From assembly GCA_023101725.1 (NCBI GenBank), contig JALJCO010000030.1, positions 82,363 to 146,362 on the forward strand: a DNA stretch of 64,000 nt. The letters are read 5' to 3'. The notes beneath the pieces are model-generated. The model searched no databases, had not been told where the DNA came from, and worked only from the letters and a program-made list of their open reading frames with translations. This document shows, in pieces, positions 47,694 through 58,504 of the stretch. Each line of letters starts with the position of its first letter. Position 1 is the stretch's first letter. A program made the position numbers and the translations under genes. Source of the DNA: Atherinomorus stipes (taxonomy: Eukaryota > Chordata > Actinopteri > Atheriniformes > Atherinidae).

Positions 47694-47699
47694 CTACAA

Positions 47700-49584
47700 T
47701 GACAAACAGACAACAAAAAATGTTCACTGCACAGCTTCAAATACTGCAAAAACTTAAAACATTAAAAAAATATATCAATGATGTTGTTGTGATTTAGCTT
47801 GGGCAACCACAATATATATAGCGTCACTATGTATGATATTAATATCAATATTTCTATTAATATCAATACTAATACAGCCTCGGAGCACCACCTTACTTAT
47901 TTGATATGTAATGGAAGCAAGGAAAACCATTAAAGTCTTAAATCAACTCTTAGATTGATTTAATGAAGTGATCAGTCTCAGGACGCTTTCATGAGTTCTC
48001 GCTTGAAGTGACCTTTCATGATACATCAGAAAAACCACAAACGACGACTAGTTAAGATAATACGGAGTATTTATTAACTAGTCTACAAACTACATGAGAT
48101 AATGTATGTACAAGATATATACAAGAAATATGTGAGCATGATGATCAACCAAAAGTTATCTTGTAAGAGAAATGTGAGATGGTATGAAAATGAAACATAA
48201 ATTAATTAAGCCTCAGTTAATTAATAAATGTTCAAAGAAAAAGAAGGAAGGATTTCTTAATCCAACTAAACAAAGTTAAACTGGGTCTGGTAAACCGCAG
48301 GCCTGGATTAATTCACTATCACCAACTTCTTGTGACATCAGATCATATTTCATAGCAAATGATCAGGATTCTCCTCAGAGGTTCCGTCTGACTGAGGTGC
48401 TTCACTCACGTCCTGGTTCTGCTGGACTGTTCCTCAAATCCTTTGGAAGATTGTCGGGTGGATGGATCCCAAAAATCTTCCCGATCTCCTGGAAGTTCGT
48501 CCGGCTCTCTGCGGGCTGTCAGCTCAGTGGTGGTTCTGGTTCGTCCTCTCTCTCTCATCCGTCTCCCCCAGAGACGTGCAGCTTCAGGACTGATGTCACG
48601 GGATGGTTGATAGTAAAGATGATTTGGGTTAAAGTCTTCTTCTCTGCATCACTCCTCCCTGAGTGATCCGTGGTTCTGAACTCTGCTGAGTTCAGAGCAG
48701 GTGTCGTCTCATTCTTTCCCCATTGTTCCAAGTTTCTTCAGTTCTGTCTCTACTTCTTTCAGTTCTGATCAGATCAGTTCACTTTCAGTTCAGATTCAGA
48801 TCTGGTTCTCTTTCCGATCTGAGCTTCGCGCTCTGCCTGGCAGTGGAATGTGGGTTGCAGTTTGTCAGCCAATGGGAAGCTGACAGAGTCAGGTTTCATC
48901 CAAGAGTCAGACATGTCTTGGATGATTATTTGATTATCAGTTGAGCTTAATAATCAGTTGAGCTTAATGGTTATAAACATCTGTGAATTCTAAGTGAGGC
49001 ATGTGTAAAATGGATCAATTATTCAGACATGATGAAATAAAATGAACACAATAAAATAAAATAAAGCAAAGATCTGAATTATATGAATAAAGAAAGACAT
49101 TGAATAAACAAATCAGCTAAACAGATAAAACAGGATTAATCTTGATGATTTAAGATTTCTGTAAAGAAAATACATGTGTTAGACATAATTTGATATGAGG
49201 AAGTCCATTTCTAACATAAAAGTGGATTTCAGCAGTTGGGTAAAGTGTCTCTTTCTTCACCTTTATGCAGCAAATCCTGGAATGCATGTGATGTGAATTT
49301 GGGGAAGAAACATCTAGTTTCTAATCACCAAAGTATGTCATGTTGCATATCAAAAGAAAAGTCTTCATCATGAGATTAACATGAGCTTACTTTCCTGATA
49401 ATATAAAACAGTTCTTGGATGTTAAGAACACATTACAAAATTGGCTATACGGAACCAATTTATAGCAGGTCGTAAATACTGTGAAGGAGTATCTCCAAGA
49501 TTGGAGGATGGGTTCAAAGTTCACCGATTGGCCTTTGTTTGTTTTGCCAAAATGCAGGTCCTCTCCTGAGTTGCACTCAGGACC
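47700..49584. other. Unclassified sequence replacing KDZ core exons
   Basis: This is where the KDZ catalytic-core exons should lie, yet no such coding is visible on the minus strand. 47880-49380 is AT-rich with a TTAATAAATAC-type signal on the minus strand near 48070, clusters of GATCT/CAGTTC repeats at 48750-48830 and a 16-bp tandem duplication (ttgagcttaat units) near 48935-48968. It could be an LTR fragment or another repeat; no pair or TSD was seen. Confidence 0.35.
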
Positions 49585-49612
49585 GCCTTCAAAGATGGCC
49601 TGTTCCTCAGAT
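49585..49612 (-). pseudogene. KDZ gene exon 7, 5' stub only
   Basis: Acceptor TTATTTAG, phase fits exon 6, and it begins RSEEQAIFEGG. After this the sequence stops resembling the family although the frame stays open to about 49390. The following core exons are missing, so this looks like the edge of a deletion or replacement. Confidence 0.55.
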
Positions 49613-49735
49613 CTAAATAACAAAAGGGATACACAGCATTGTACAATGTAGTTTAAGGTTACTTTGTGAACATTAAAGGCTTACGTTTTCCCTATTAATA
49701 CAAACACACATGATATTGTACACATTTTGGAATAC

Positions 49736-49914
49736 CTTGCTGCGTTCCTGAAACGGTAATGCTTGCGGTTTCCATCCACTGATACTGCTAGCATATTTGG
49801 AGTGCATGCAGGACAGGTGAAGAGCTCCTCTTCACAGATGTTGTCCACCTCATATTGGACAGCTTCCCACTCAAAATAAGCTTTTTGGAAGCTCTCTGCT
49901 GAGACCTTCCCTGT
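49736..49914 (-). pseudogene. KDZ gene exon 6, start of transposase core
   Basis: Open 179 bp beginning TGKVSAESFQKAYFEWEAV. It contains CPACTPNMLAVSVDGNRKHYRF: a CxxC pair and the D of the DxN(F)R-type motif, which I take as the first acidic residue of the RNase-H fold in KDZ transposases. Ends phase 2 at AAG|GTATTC. Confidence 0.8.
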
Positions 49915-50018
49915 CTATTTCAAAACATGGAAAACATCTTCTTATAATGTGCAAATCAGTGTTTCAAACAATACAAATAGATAAATAATGCTGTAGGATA
50001 AAGAACTTCAATGCTTAC

Positions 50019-50251
50019 ACGGCCAAAGCGGACAGTTCGTCGATCAAGCATTCTTAAAAATGCCTGGCAGGAAAGTCCTGGGGCAGCCATCTTCCTTTCT
50101 TCAAATGAATAAAAGATGTCTGTTGAATATATTGTGGCAAACTGAAGAGTAGCAGGCCAGTAGTCATTTTTAATAAGGTTGTCCAGTCCAGCACTCCAAG
50201 TGGCTTAGCATGCATCACAACCCAATTCAGGCATACTGAGATCATACCGTC
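50019..50251 (-). pseudogene. KDZ gene exon 5, contains a nonsense codon
   Basis: Encodes RYDLSMPELGCDAC, then a TAA (50205-50207), then an open run with YWPATLQFATIYS and FEERKMAAPGLSCQAFLRML, ending RRTVRFGR at donor GTAAGC. These blocks are family-conserved as I recall them, so the single TAA is a disabling mutation rather than a wrong frame. Confidence 0.75.
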
Positions 50252-50479
50252 CTATAAAAAATGAAGAACACGTCCACTGTAAAGTAATATTTAACCTACA
50301 TTTCTCCAGTCCCATAGATTTCATAATAAATATTAAACATAACTTTAATTTATAGAGCATCTTTCAAAGAACCCAATGAGGTCGGTGGACAGTTAAAACT
50401 GCTACAAAACATGTTGGGATAGACATTTTTTAAGCTTATTATCAAACGGGACAAAATCAAGTTCTTTGAACATCATTAC

Positions 50480-50581
50480 CATTCATTGTGATCACAGCAA
50501 CAGCCTTTCCTGATTTGACCCTCAGTGACCCTGGTGGACAACCACAAATTTTAACAGGCATCTCCAAAGGTACAAGCTGCT
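50480..50581 (-). pseudogene. KDZ gene exon 4
   Basis: 102 bp from acceptor CTTTTCAG to donor GTAATG, phase 1 to 1, open (EQLVPLEMPVKICGCPPG...). Its end reads ...AVITMNG and joins the RYDLSMPELGC of exon 5. Confidence 0.65.
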
Positions 50582-50913
50582 CTGAAAAGGACAACACAAC
50601 TATAATTACTACAATGGGAAATACAGTATAACACTGCAATGAGACAAAGATTTCTGGAACCACTTTTAAGACATTGAAGCTTTATAAGAGAAAATTAAAT
50701 TAAAAAAGGCTCAATGGCCATGAAGTACATTACTGAAAACATACTCAAGAGATGTTCAAGAAGCTGACTGTTATGAAATGTCCATATGAATTCAAGATTA
50801 AGTTTTAGAGAACAATTGTTTAAATAATCAAACTAATTGGCTATTGATTTAATCGACTGGAGCTTATCCAGTGAGAATATGAGAAATACATACTGCCACA
50901 AGCCACAACTTAC

Positions 50914-51285
50914 CGCAGCCGGAAAGAGCCTTATCCACGATAGTTGTTGGAGGCAATGGCTGAAAGAATCCAGCTGTCATTGCGTCTCTGTTATGAAGGG
51001 GGTGTCTGGTGTGTACGCCAATGTCGCATTCAGCACAGAAGAAGGGCTGCGGTCGACATTCACGACAACGGACAGCTGCTGGATTGCTCCCACACTGTTG
51101 GCAGATGTGTGCGGCCACATATTCTTGTGAAACCATGGCGTTCACAAGACGGGGTCTCTCTGCCCTCCAGCTCTCTGACAAGACACTTTTTCGTGTGCTC
51201 CAGTTGGAGGAGGAAGGTGCTCTTGATACTTCCTGCTCATCACTCGCATCATTCAGCGATTGCTGGAGATCTCGTAGAAAACTCT
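50914..51285 (-). pseudogene. KDZ gene exon 3, CxC zinc-binding domain
   Basis: 372 bp, phase 1 at both ends, fully open. It encodes the cysteine cluster that precedes KDZ transposases: CQQCG, RCREC, FFCAECD, then VHTRHPLHNRD, i.e. three CxxC-type pairs with trailing histidines, followed by FFQPLPPTTIV. The domain probably binds DNA or chromatin. Donor GCG|GTAAGT. This is the most diagnostic exon of the 5' half. Confidence 0.8.
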
Positions 51286-51438
51286 CTGTTAAAATAGTAT
51301 GGAATACTGAAAAACAATACTTTTTTTTTTTTTTTTACAATACTAATACTATAAGGAGTGGCTGATACAGTCAAAGATAAACTGTTATGCTGTCCAGTAT
51401 TCTAGCAAATTTGTGTGAATGTAGAAACATGACATTTA

Positions 51439-51716
51439 CAGATCTGGGCATGAAAAAGTTCCTCCTTCTTCTGTCAGAAGTGGTGCACTAATAGTGCACC
51501 ATTACTGCACTATCACTGGCTGAACGGCTTGTCCCGCAAATACGCCATCACGTACAGTGTCCAAACTTGGCGTGTAGAAACATCCTTGTTCCGGGCGTTC
51601 ATTTATGCTCTGAAATCGTTTCTTCTGGGCACACAGGTGTTTCTCTGTGCAATTGAATTAGCAGACAAGTCGCTGGTAAGTGGCTGAAAGGGGAACTTTT
51701 TCATGCCTAGATCTGT
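51439..51716. mobile_element. 278-bp MITE in KDZ intron 2
   Basis: The ends are inverted: left CAGATCTGGGCATGAAAAAG, right read inverted CAGATCTAGGCATGAAAAAG. The interior holds a palindrome GGTGCAC TAATA GTGCACC. No coding. The target duplication is unclear. Confidence 0.75.
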
Positions 51717-51814
51717 GACTGAATGTGAATTATGACTCTGTATCAAATAGATAGTGCATATTAGTATGAATAAACATTGTGCTTTGGCCATTGGAGAAAT
51801 ATTGAAGTACATAC

Positions 51815-51895
51815 CGACAGTGTCTGGAGCAAAGCCCACCTCACAGGTAGTGTCAGGAGCACTGAAGGGAGGATCAGTCTTGCGACTGTGACCAG
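51815..51895 (-). pseudogene. KDZ gene exon 2
   Basis: 81 bp between acceptor TTCTGATACAG and donor GTATGT, phase 1 to phase 1, encoding GHSRKTDPPFSAPDT and so on. No domain. Support is splice sites and phase agreement with both neighbours. Confidence 0.6.
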
Positions 51896-52181
51896 CTGTA
51901 TCAGAAAAATACAACAATTTCTGAATATATAACATTAAAACTTTTTAAACATCCCAAGGCAAATTTGTGGCCGGGTAATCAGCCTGAAATGGCACACACT
52001 TAGGATGAAATGTTTAGATGGAGAGAGTCTGGAGAAGAACACCACACCCGATATTGTGTCAGAAGGATAGACAAAATCAGTTTTGTGTATTGAACGTTGA
52101 TTTCTGGAGTCATATGACTGAATAAACATATCAAATACAATCAGATCATCAAAATATATTGATTTAAAAAACCATACTGAC

Positions 52182-52394
52182 CCTGATTTGACCGATTCCT
52201 CCTTGATCTTGGCCTCAGAGAGAGCACGTTTCCATCCCTGTCTCTCTTATCCACCTCACCCTTGGTTCAGGTGGTAGTGCTGCTGCCATCCCCTCCTCCA
52301 CCTCACCAATTAAGTCCCCAAGACTGTGGAGGTGATCATTGAGCTCATACTGATCAACCAGGTGATCCAGGCTCAAAAGTTCTGAATCACTCAT
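52182..52394 (-). pseudogene. KDZ gene exon 1
   Basis: Starts at an ATG (52394) with an acidic leader MSDSELLSLDHLVDQYEL. It ends in phase 1 at a donor GTCAGT (52181-52176). The first frame runs into a stop, while the frame that joins exon 2 becomes open only after about 52255 (...DKRDRDGNVLSLRPRSRR). A small indel has therefore shifted the frame. Confidence 0.6.
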
Positions 52395-53041
52395 GGTAAC
52401 GACTGATCAGAAACACAGACAGACTCACAAAGAGATGGACAGATGAGACAAACACACACATACACACACGAAAACACAGGAGTAACAGCACAAAATAGAC
52501 TGACAAGTACGCTCACGTTAAGTGACAGAAAAGACGTGTGAAATAGACAGAGTGGCTCTTAAAATTGCCTTTGTGTTGTTGGTTTTTGCTGAAACAGTTT
52601 ATAGCAGATCCGAAACACCTGTTAAGAAAAAAAACAACAGGATTGAGTAACTTATTCACTTCATCACTCATTCAACTACAGTATGTTTATATTTTATGGT
52701 TTAAAACAGAGAAATTCATGTCTCATTATAACTACTTAAGGTTAATGGAAAAAAAATGAATAAGAGTTCTCATTTTCTGCATCCTGGAACAAAGTTAAAA
52801 TGTCTGAGGTTGTTCATCCAAATGTATGGCTCTGCCCACTACTGTGACACTATGGGGCATATGCACAGTTCCACTACTTCCTGAACTTCAGAAGCCACCT
52901 TTGTTTCCTGTCTGTCATCACTGCCTGCCGGCATCCTGCAGGTTTTAGGAGCTTCCAGGCTGAATCACACCTGACTCCAGTCAATGGGTAATTGTGCAGA
53001 GCTTGATTTGAAGCTCTGCACAGGTCACAAGGCGTTTTATC
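52395..53041. other. Non-coding sequence between the KDZ gene and the hAT element
   Basis: Contains short CA/ACAC-rich stretches near 52440-52470. No gene-like ORF. Confidence 0.5.
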
Positions 53042-53091
53042 TTGGGTTGTCAAAAATATCGATACTCCGAAAAGTATCGATACTGAAACGC

Positions 53092-53667
53092 AGTCCTCCA
53101 TTGAGGGCACTTTTTACAATGCCACTCCATATCCCACCGGATCCCGACGACACCAAGAGATAACAGAGGCTGTGACATTTATGCTAGCTAAGGATATGTG
53201 CCCCATTAGTACAGTTAGCAACCTAGGCTTCAAGACACTGGTTAAGACTTTGGACAAACGTTACGTGTTGCCATCACGTAAACACTTCAGCAGAGTTGCA
53301 TTGCCTACTTTGTACAATAAATGTCGCGCTGAAGTGGAAAAAGATGTCTCCACTGCCGAGTATTTTGCCACTACAACGGATCTGTGGTCAAGCCGCACTA
53401 TGGAGCCCTACATATCCCTCACCGTGCATTACATCGATGCAGATTTTGGACTGAAGACAAAATGTCTCCAGACAGCATTTTTCCCTGATGACCACACAGG
53501 GATAAATATCGCTGATGGTTTGAAGCAAGCTATAGCTGCATGGGATTTAAACGAGGTAAACCTTGTGTGCATTACAACAGACAATGCCTCGAACGTCAAG
53601 CTGGCAGCTGAACTCAATGGCTGGATAAGGCTGCAGTGCTTCGGTCACAGACTCCACTTGGCCATAG
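53092..53667 (+). CDS. hAT transposase exon A
   Basis: Open from QSSIEGTFYNATPYPTGSRR through FMLAKDMCPISTV, TTDLWSSRTMEPYISLTVHY (first catalytic D region), VCITTDNASNV (second D) and CFGHRLHLAIG, ending phase 1 at donor ATAG|GTGAGA. The N-terminal BED finger usual in this Ac-like group is not present upstream, so the 5' part is missing or lies outside. Confidence 0.85.
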
Positions 53668-54151
53668 GTGAGAAATTTTCTTTCCTCCTGACTGTGTGAC
53701 ATGTGTGATGATGTTATTTATTAAATAATACATGAGAAAATATCAAACAGCACTACTGTAGCAAAAGTAAGGGTATGCTAATATTACTATGGTAAAAGTC
53801 ACCTAAATATTTCAATGTGTGGCGGAGTGGAAGTAAAGTAGCAAAATATGGAAACATCAAAGTACAAGGGACTAAAATTTTTACTGAAGAACAGTGCATA
53901 CATCACATTGGAAAATATACTATTACATAACAGAATATACTGTGTGGTAATTTTCCACTAAATCGTTCAATAACTTGTGACATGTCATTCATTGATTTTA
54001 TTAATAGATAACATATTTCATGTGATCCATACTATCATCTCATCCAAACATCATTTCACAGCATTATTGGTTTATTAAAGTTGTTAATGTTAATCAAGAA
54101 TAAATTGATAAACATTCATGTTTTTTTTTTTGTTTGTTTTTGTCATCCTAG

Positions 54152-54723
54152 AGAATGCAATGAAGTACAGCAGGATTGACCGTGCGATGGGGGTCTGTAA
54201 AAAAGTAGTCAGCACCTTCTCCTACAGTTGGAGAAAAAAGAAGGAGCTAACACAGGCCCAAAGGGAACTGAAGCTGCCCAAGCATTCCTTGAAGACAGAG
54301 TGTCCCACCAGATGGGGATCTCGACATGCCATGGTCAACAGGGTCCTTGAGCAGCAGAAGGCGATTGCCCAGGTCCTCTCCAGTATCGAGGTACTAGAGG
54401 CTGTGAACAACTCACTAAGCCCTCTAGCTGAGTTTACAGATGCACTCTCTGGGGAACAGTATGTGAGTGTATCACTTGTGAAGCCAACTCTCCACCTCTT
54501 CCACACATCCATACTAGCAATAGAAGAGAATGACTCAGACCTCTCCAAGAGCATCAAGCAGAAGATCATGGGCTACCTCAATGAGAAATATGATGACTCA
54601 AAAACACAAGAACTCCTCGACATGGCCTCTGCAGTGGACCCAAGGTTTAAGCTGAAATATGTGGCTGAAGAGAATCGAGAAGCAATTGAAGCCAGACTGA
54701 CATCTGAAATGAAGACCGTCATG
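54152..54723 (+). CDS. hAT transposase exon B
   Basis: Acceptor GTCATCCTAG, phase fits exon A (G|AG). Encodes ENAMKYSRIDRAM, LKTECPTRWGSRHAMVNRVLEQ (CPTRWxS motif), the helical insertion domain, and DMASAVDPRFKLKYV. Ends in frame at ATG|GTAATA. No stop or shift. Confidence 0.85.
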
Positions 54724-54892
54724 GTAATACTACTACTGCTACTAACAACAACAACAACTTATTAATACTGTTTTAGCAATAGTACTGATTGTATTAAAAA
54801 TACATATTTGACAGTAAACTCACTGTAACATAATGTAAACTTAAAAATTTAATGTAGAGTAATACAATTATCTGTAACTACCATTCATTCAG

Positions 54893-55348
54893 GTGAAACA
54901 TGAAATTCATATTGTCTTCAATGTATTTCTCAAGGAAAGGACCCCTACTGAGCCAACCGTGACACCAGTTGCCGACACTGATGCTGCTACTGGTGGAGCA
55001 CATAAGAAGAAGAGGGGCTTGGGCAGCTTCTTCAAAACCACAGAAGACGCATATCCAGGACCATCCCCTCTTCAACCAGACCAGGCCATAGCTTTGGAGC
55101 TTCAGGCATACCTCCAGGCAAGGCCACTTGATGCAGAGGCTGACCCACTTGAGTGGTGGAAAGCATCACAGACACTCTACCCACGGCTCTCCAAACTGGC
55201 TAGGAAATACCTGTGCATCCCTGCCACAAGTGCTGCATCAGAGCGGGTTTTCAGCACAGGCGGAAATGTTGTCACCTGCCTACGTTCATCACTGAAGCCA
55301 GACCAAGTGAACAGACTGGTGTTCCTAGCCAAAAACCTGAGTTTGTAG
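54893..55348 (+). CDS. hAT transposase exon C with hATC dimerisation domain
   Basis: Acceptor CATTCATTCAG, phase 0. Reads KKRGLGSFFK, then LQARPLDAEADPLEWWKAS, YPRLSKLARKYLCIPATSAASERVFS and LKPDQVNRLVFLAKNL, the hAT C-terminal dimerisation signature, and stops at 55348. With exons A and B the frame is open for about 530 codons. Confidence 0.88.
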   Translation: MKHEIHIVFNVFLKERTPTEPTVTPVADTDAATGGAHKKKRGLGSFFKTTEDAYPGPSPLQPDQAIALELQAYLQARPLDAEADPLEWWKASQTLYPRLSKLARKYLCIPATSAASERVFSTGGNVVTCLRSSLKPDQVNRLVFLAKNLSL

Positions 55349-55989
55349 GAAGTAAACTGCATGGAGTATAAAACAATGGGGCTAGTGCTTTTTTGTTTTT
55401 AAAAAAGGTTTTTGAAAAGACTTTAAAGAGTACTTTGGGTTTTGTTTTTGGCTGTTATTAGTGTTTTTGCATGTTGAAAATTGTGCAGTATTGCATGTAG
55501 ATTGTGGTTATTTATTTTTATTTATTGTTTTTACATATTGCTATTTTTTGTTTATCACTGAAGCCAGGAGAATCCTGAAGTGAACAGACGGGTGGAGTTA
55601 TAGGAAGATAACTGCAGGGAGTATAGAACAGGAGTGCATGTAGACTAGATATTCTTTTTTTTTGTTGTTGCTATTGTTATTTTAATATATTATTATTTTA
55701 CTCCTTTACTTGTTTCTAATTTATTTACAGTTGGATATTTTTGTTTCTTTTTTTTTTAAAGTTATATTTAAGGTTGAGTTTTGGTGGTTAAATAAACACA
55801 TTTTTTTAAATCAATGAATAATCGTGTATATTAATCGTGATTTAAATATCAATCAAAATAATCGTGATTATTATTTTTTCCATAATCGTCCAGCCCTAGG
55901 GTGAACTATTCCTTTAACAAAGGAAGATCGTCTGGAAGGGAAAAGGTTTGGCCGAAAAATTCTGCAAGCCAGGAACGCGGGAGAAAAAG

Positions 55990-56784
55990 CCTATTACCGA
56001 GGAGCATTTGGCTATATTATATTTGGCATCTCCTCCATCATTTCCTAAACAACCATGTGGAAAGACACATCCGTGGTCTTGGAAAAGATAGTCTGTCTGA
56101 GAAGGGTCAAATCATTGGCATTAAGAGGTGAAAACATCTAAGGAGATGCAGAAACTACTAAAACTGGGTTCAGAACAGTCCAACGCATTATGAAAAATTG
56201 GAAGGATAGTGGACCATCGTCTTCCAGGAAGAAATGTGGCCGGAAAGGCAGATGAAGTGATGCAGCATCATGCCTAGTGCTACTGTATGAGCCTGTGGGG
56301 GCAGTGTGATGATCTGGGGTTGCTGCAGTTGCTCAGGTCCAGGTTCAGCAACAGTATGAGCTCAGATAATGAGGTCAGCTGATACCTGAATATACTGAAT
56401 GACCAGGTTATTCCATCAATGGATGTTTCTTTCCTGATGGCACGGCCATATTCCAAGATGACCGTGCCAGAATTTATCGGGCTCAGATTGTGAAAGATGG
56501 TTCAGGGATCATCAGACATCATTTTCACACATGGATTGGCCCCCACAGAGTCCAGACCTGAACCCCATTGAGAATCTTTGGGATGTGCTGTGGTCAGACT
56601 CTACAATCATCATCAAGATCTTGGAGAAAAATTGATGCAACAGGATGCAATTAAATCTGGTGACATCGCAGAAGCTTCTGGAAACACAGCGAATGCTGCC
56701 GCAATCAAAGCTAAAGGCGGTCCAACGAAATGTTGAATGTTTGACCTTTTTTTTGTTGGCGACTTTTTATTTGGCCAGGCAGTG
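55990..56784 (+). pseudogene. Decayed Tc1-like transposon, 5' end lost
   Basis: Pieces in order on the plus strand: DSLSEKGQIIGIK, KTSKEMQKLL, TGFRTVQRIMKNWKDSG (helix-turn-helix), KKCGRKGR, then after deletions [23 protein letters not shown] (catalytic D region) and an [19 protein letters not shown] segment (56550-56600). It ends 'ggccaggcagtg' before a TA at 56785, the terminus of a common fish Tc1 family as I recall it. Many frameshifts. Confidence 0.8.
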
Positions 56785-56785
56785 T

Positions 56786-58138
56786 ATATTAATAGGTGGT
56801 GACCTTAACCTTGTTCCAAATGAATGGCAGGATAGACACCCACCCAGATACAATATCAACCAATGAAACCCAATTTTGACAGATTTCATGGACATAAACA
56901 ATTTGATTGATATATGGAGAGAAAAAAACCCTGATAATATTCAGTTCTCATGGATCAAACCAAATGGAATGAATAGGTCTAGATTAGATTTGTGGTTAGG
57001 CTCAGCTATATTGTATAGATCTGGTTCTCATGTTTCGATTTCCAGTGCCCCTTTAACAGATCATAGTGTCATAATTCTAAAACTTAACCCTGTAAATAAA
57101 ACACGATTTAGAAAAGATTACTGGAAATTCAACGCAGAGCTCTTAAAGGATGACATATTTGTTAAGGTTGTTAAAGAGCTTTTTCACAAAATATATAATG
57201 ATGAAACTATTGGTAACTATATGAGCAGATGGGAATTCTTCAAATTTAAGGTTAGAGAATTTTTAATTACATTTAGTAAAATAAAAAGTGAACAACAAAG
57301 GGAGTTTGAAAGTAAGCTAATTCAAAACATAAACAACTGCTGTAATAAGCATATTATGACAGACACAGATAAAAATAACCTTTTATCCCTACATACCCAA
57401 TTAGATGATTTATATAAGAAAAAGCCCATGGTGCATATATTAGAGCTCGTGCAAAATGGATAGCAGAAAGTGAGAAGAGTACTTCATACTTTTACAATTT
57501 GGAGAAACGGAGAGAACAGAAATCTATATCCACTCTACTTATAAATAGAGAAGAATCCACAAATGATAATACTATATCGGAGGAAATTAATACATTTTAT
57601 TCTAAACTCTACTTATCTAATTATCTGGCAGTTAATTCAGTGCAATTTGACCAAATTAAAACCCATATCCCAAAAATCGATACAGTGTTCAAAGAAACTT
57701 GTGATTCTGACATAACAATTGAAGAATTAAATCAAGCTTTAAACAACTTAAAAACAGGGAAAGCTCCTGGTCAGGATGGGCTAACCACAGTTTTTTCTAA
57801 GTTCTTTTGGGAAAATTTAAAAGGCTTTCTCTTTAAAGTTATTAAAGATATTATTTTAAATAAAACATTAACAACCACAATGAAACAAGGTCTTATAACC
57901 CTTATCCCCAAACCGGGAAAAGATAAGAGACTTATTGATAATCTACGACCTATTACTTTATGAAATACAGATTATAAAATCCTTACCCATGTCATTGGAA
58001 ACAGGTCAAAGGATAACTTAGGACAGATTGCATATTGTTACTGTTTCATCTTATGTTTGTTGTATTTTTTTGTTGTGTATATCTTTTGTGTTTATGAAAA
58101 AAAACCTTAATAAACATAACAGTTTAAAAAAAAAAAAA
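56786..58138 (+). mobile_element. L1/Tx1-clade LINE, 5'-truncated and internally deleted
   Basis: Starts in the endonuclease (LIGGDLNLVPNEWQDR), continues through 56876-57463 (FSWIKPNGMNRSRLDLWLGS, SSAPLTDHSVI) and 57499-57963 (LKTGKAPGQDGLTTVFSKFFW, LIPKPGKDKRLIDNLRPITL), then jumps near 58020 to a 3' UTR ending 'ccttaataaacataacag' and a poly(A) run (58126-58137). The catalytic RT half is gone. A stop (TGA) follows LRPITL at 57961. Confidence 0.88.
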
Positions 58139-58504
58139 GGTAGTGGGCATTTGGTAAAAGACTAAACCAGTTTGAGTAAATCTGAGAGCTTTCTATAAAA
58201 GAACCAGTAACATGAAACATAAAAAACCAGACAAACCTTACTCACAGGGACTGTTTGATGCAGGCACTAGATCAGGATTTAGGTCTAATGTGCTCGTTTC
58301 AGATGAACAGGTGAACGTCGACTGGCCCTGCGTGGATATCGGCATACCACTAGAGGGAGGACTGGAACATTCTTAAGCTCAGGTGTTACTTTCTTGAAGA
58401 ATGACGCATTCCTGATGATTAAGTGTCCATCTCTTTCAGCTGGAACTGCAGAGCCTTTCACTTTGGTCACTTTGTAGGGCTTGATGTTGTAGGATGATGA
58501 CAAT

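Larger units (their letters stand above)
17303..52394 (-). pseudogene. KDZ (Zisupton-like) transposon-derived gene, broken, 11 exons
   Basis: Eleven minus-strand exons with GT..AG borders and matching phases form one gene: CxC zinc cluster, start of the KDZ RNase-H-like transposase, then the coiled C-terminal half with an ETVWPWQLP block. KDZ proteins are eukaryotic DNA transposases, and fish Zisupton elements belong to this superfamily. Exon order and content fit my memory of the many fish copies. Damage seen: frame change in exon 1 (near 52255), TAA in exon 5 (50205-50207), TAG in exon 11 (17513-17515), and loss of the catalytic-core exons between 49.6 and 47.7 kb. Intron 8 is 29.3 kb because it holds Tc1, piggyBac and the satellite-bearing element. 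Without them it would be under 1 kb. Terminal inverted repeats of the KDZ element were not found. Confidence 0.8.
53042..55897 (+). mobile_element. hAT element with three open transposase exons
   Basis: The right end reads '...aatcgtccagcccta', i.e. TAGGGCTGGACGATT inverted, a common hAT terminus. The left end is probably TTGGGTTGTCAAAAATATCG at 53042, only partly matching. The transposase exons lie between. No exact 8-bp duplication was found, so the left border is approximate. Confidence 0.7.

Noticed and set aside
47880..49380. Solo LTR or endogenous retrovirus fragment
   Set aside because: Some LTR-like signals but no TG...CA borders, no target duplication and no coding; left unclassified.
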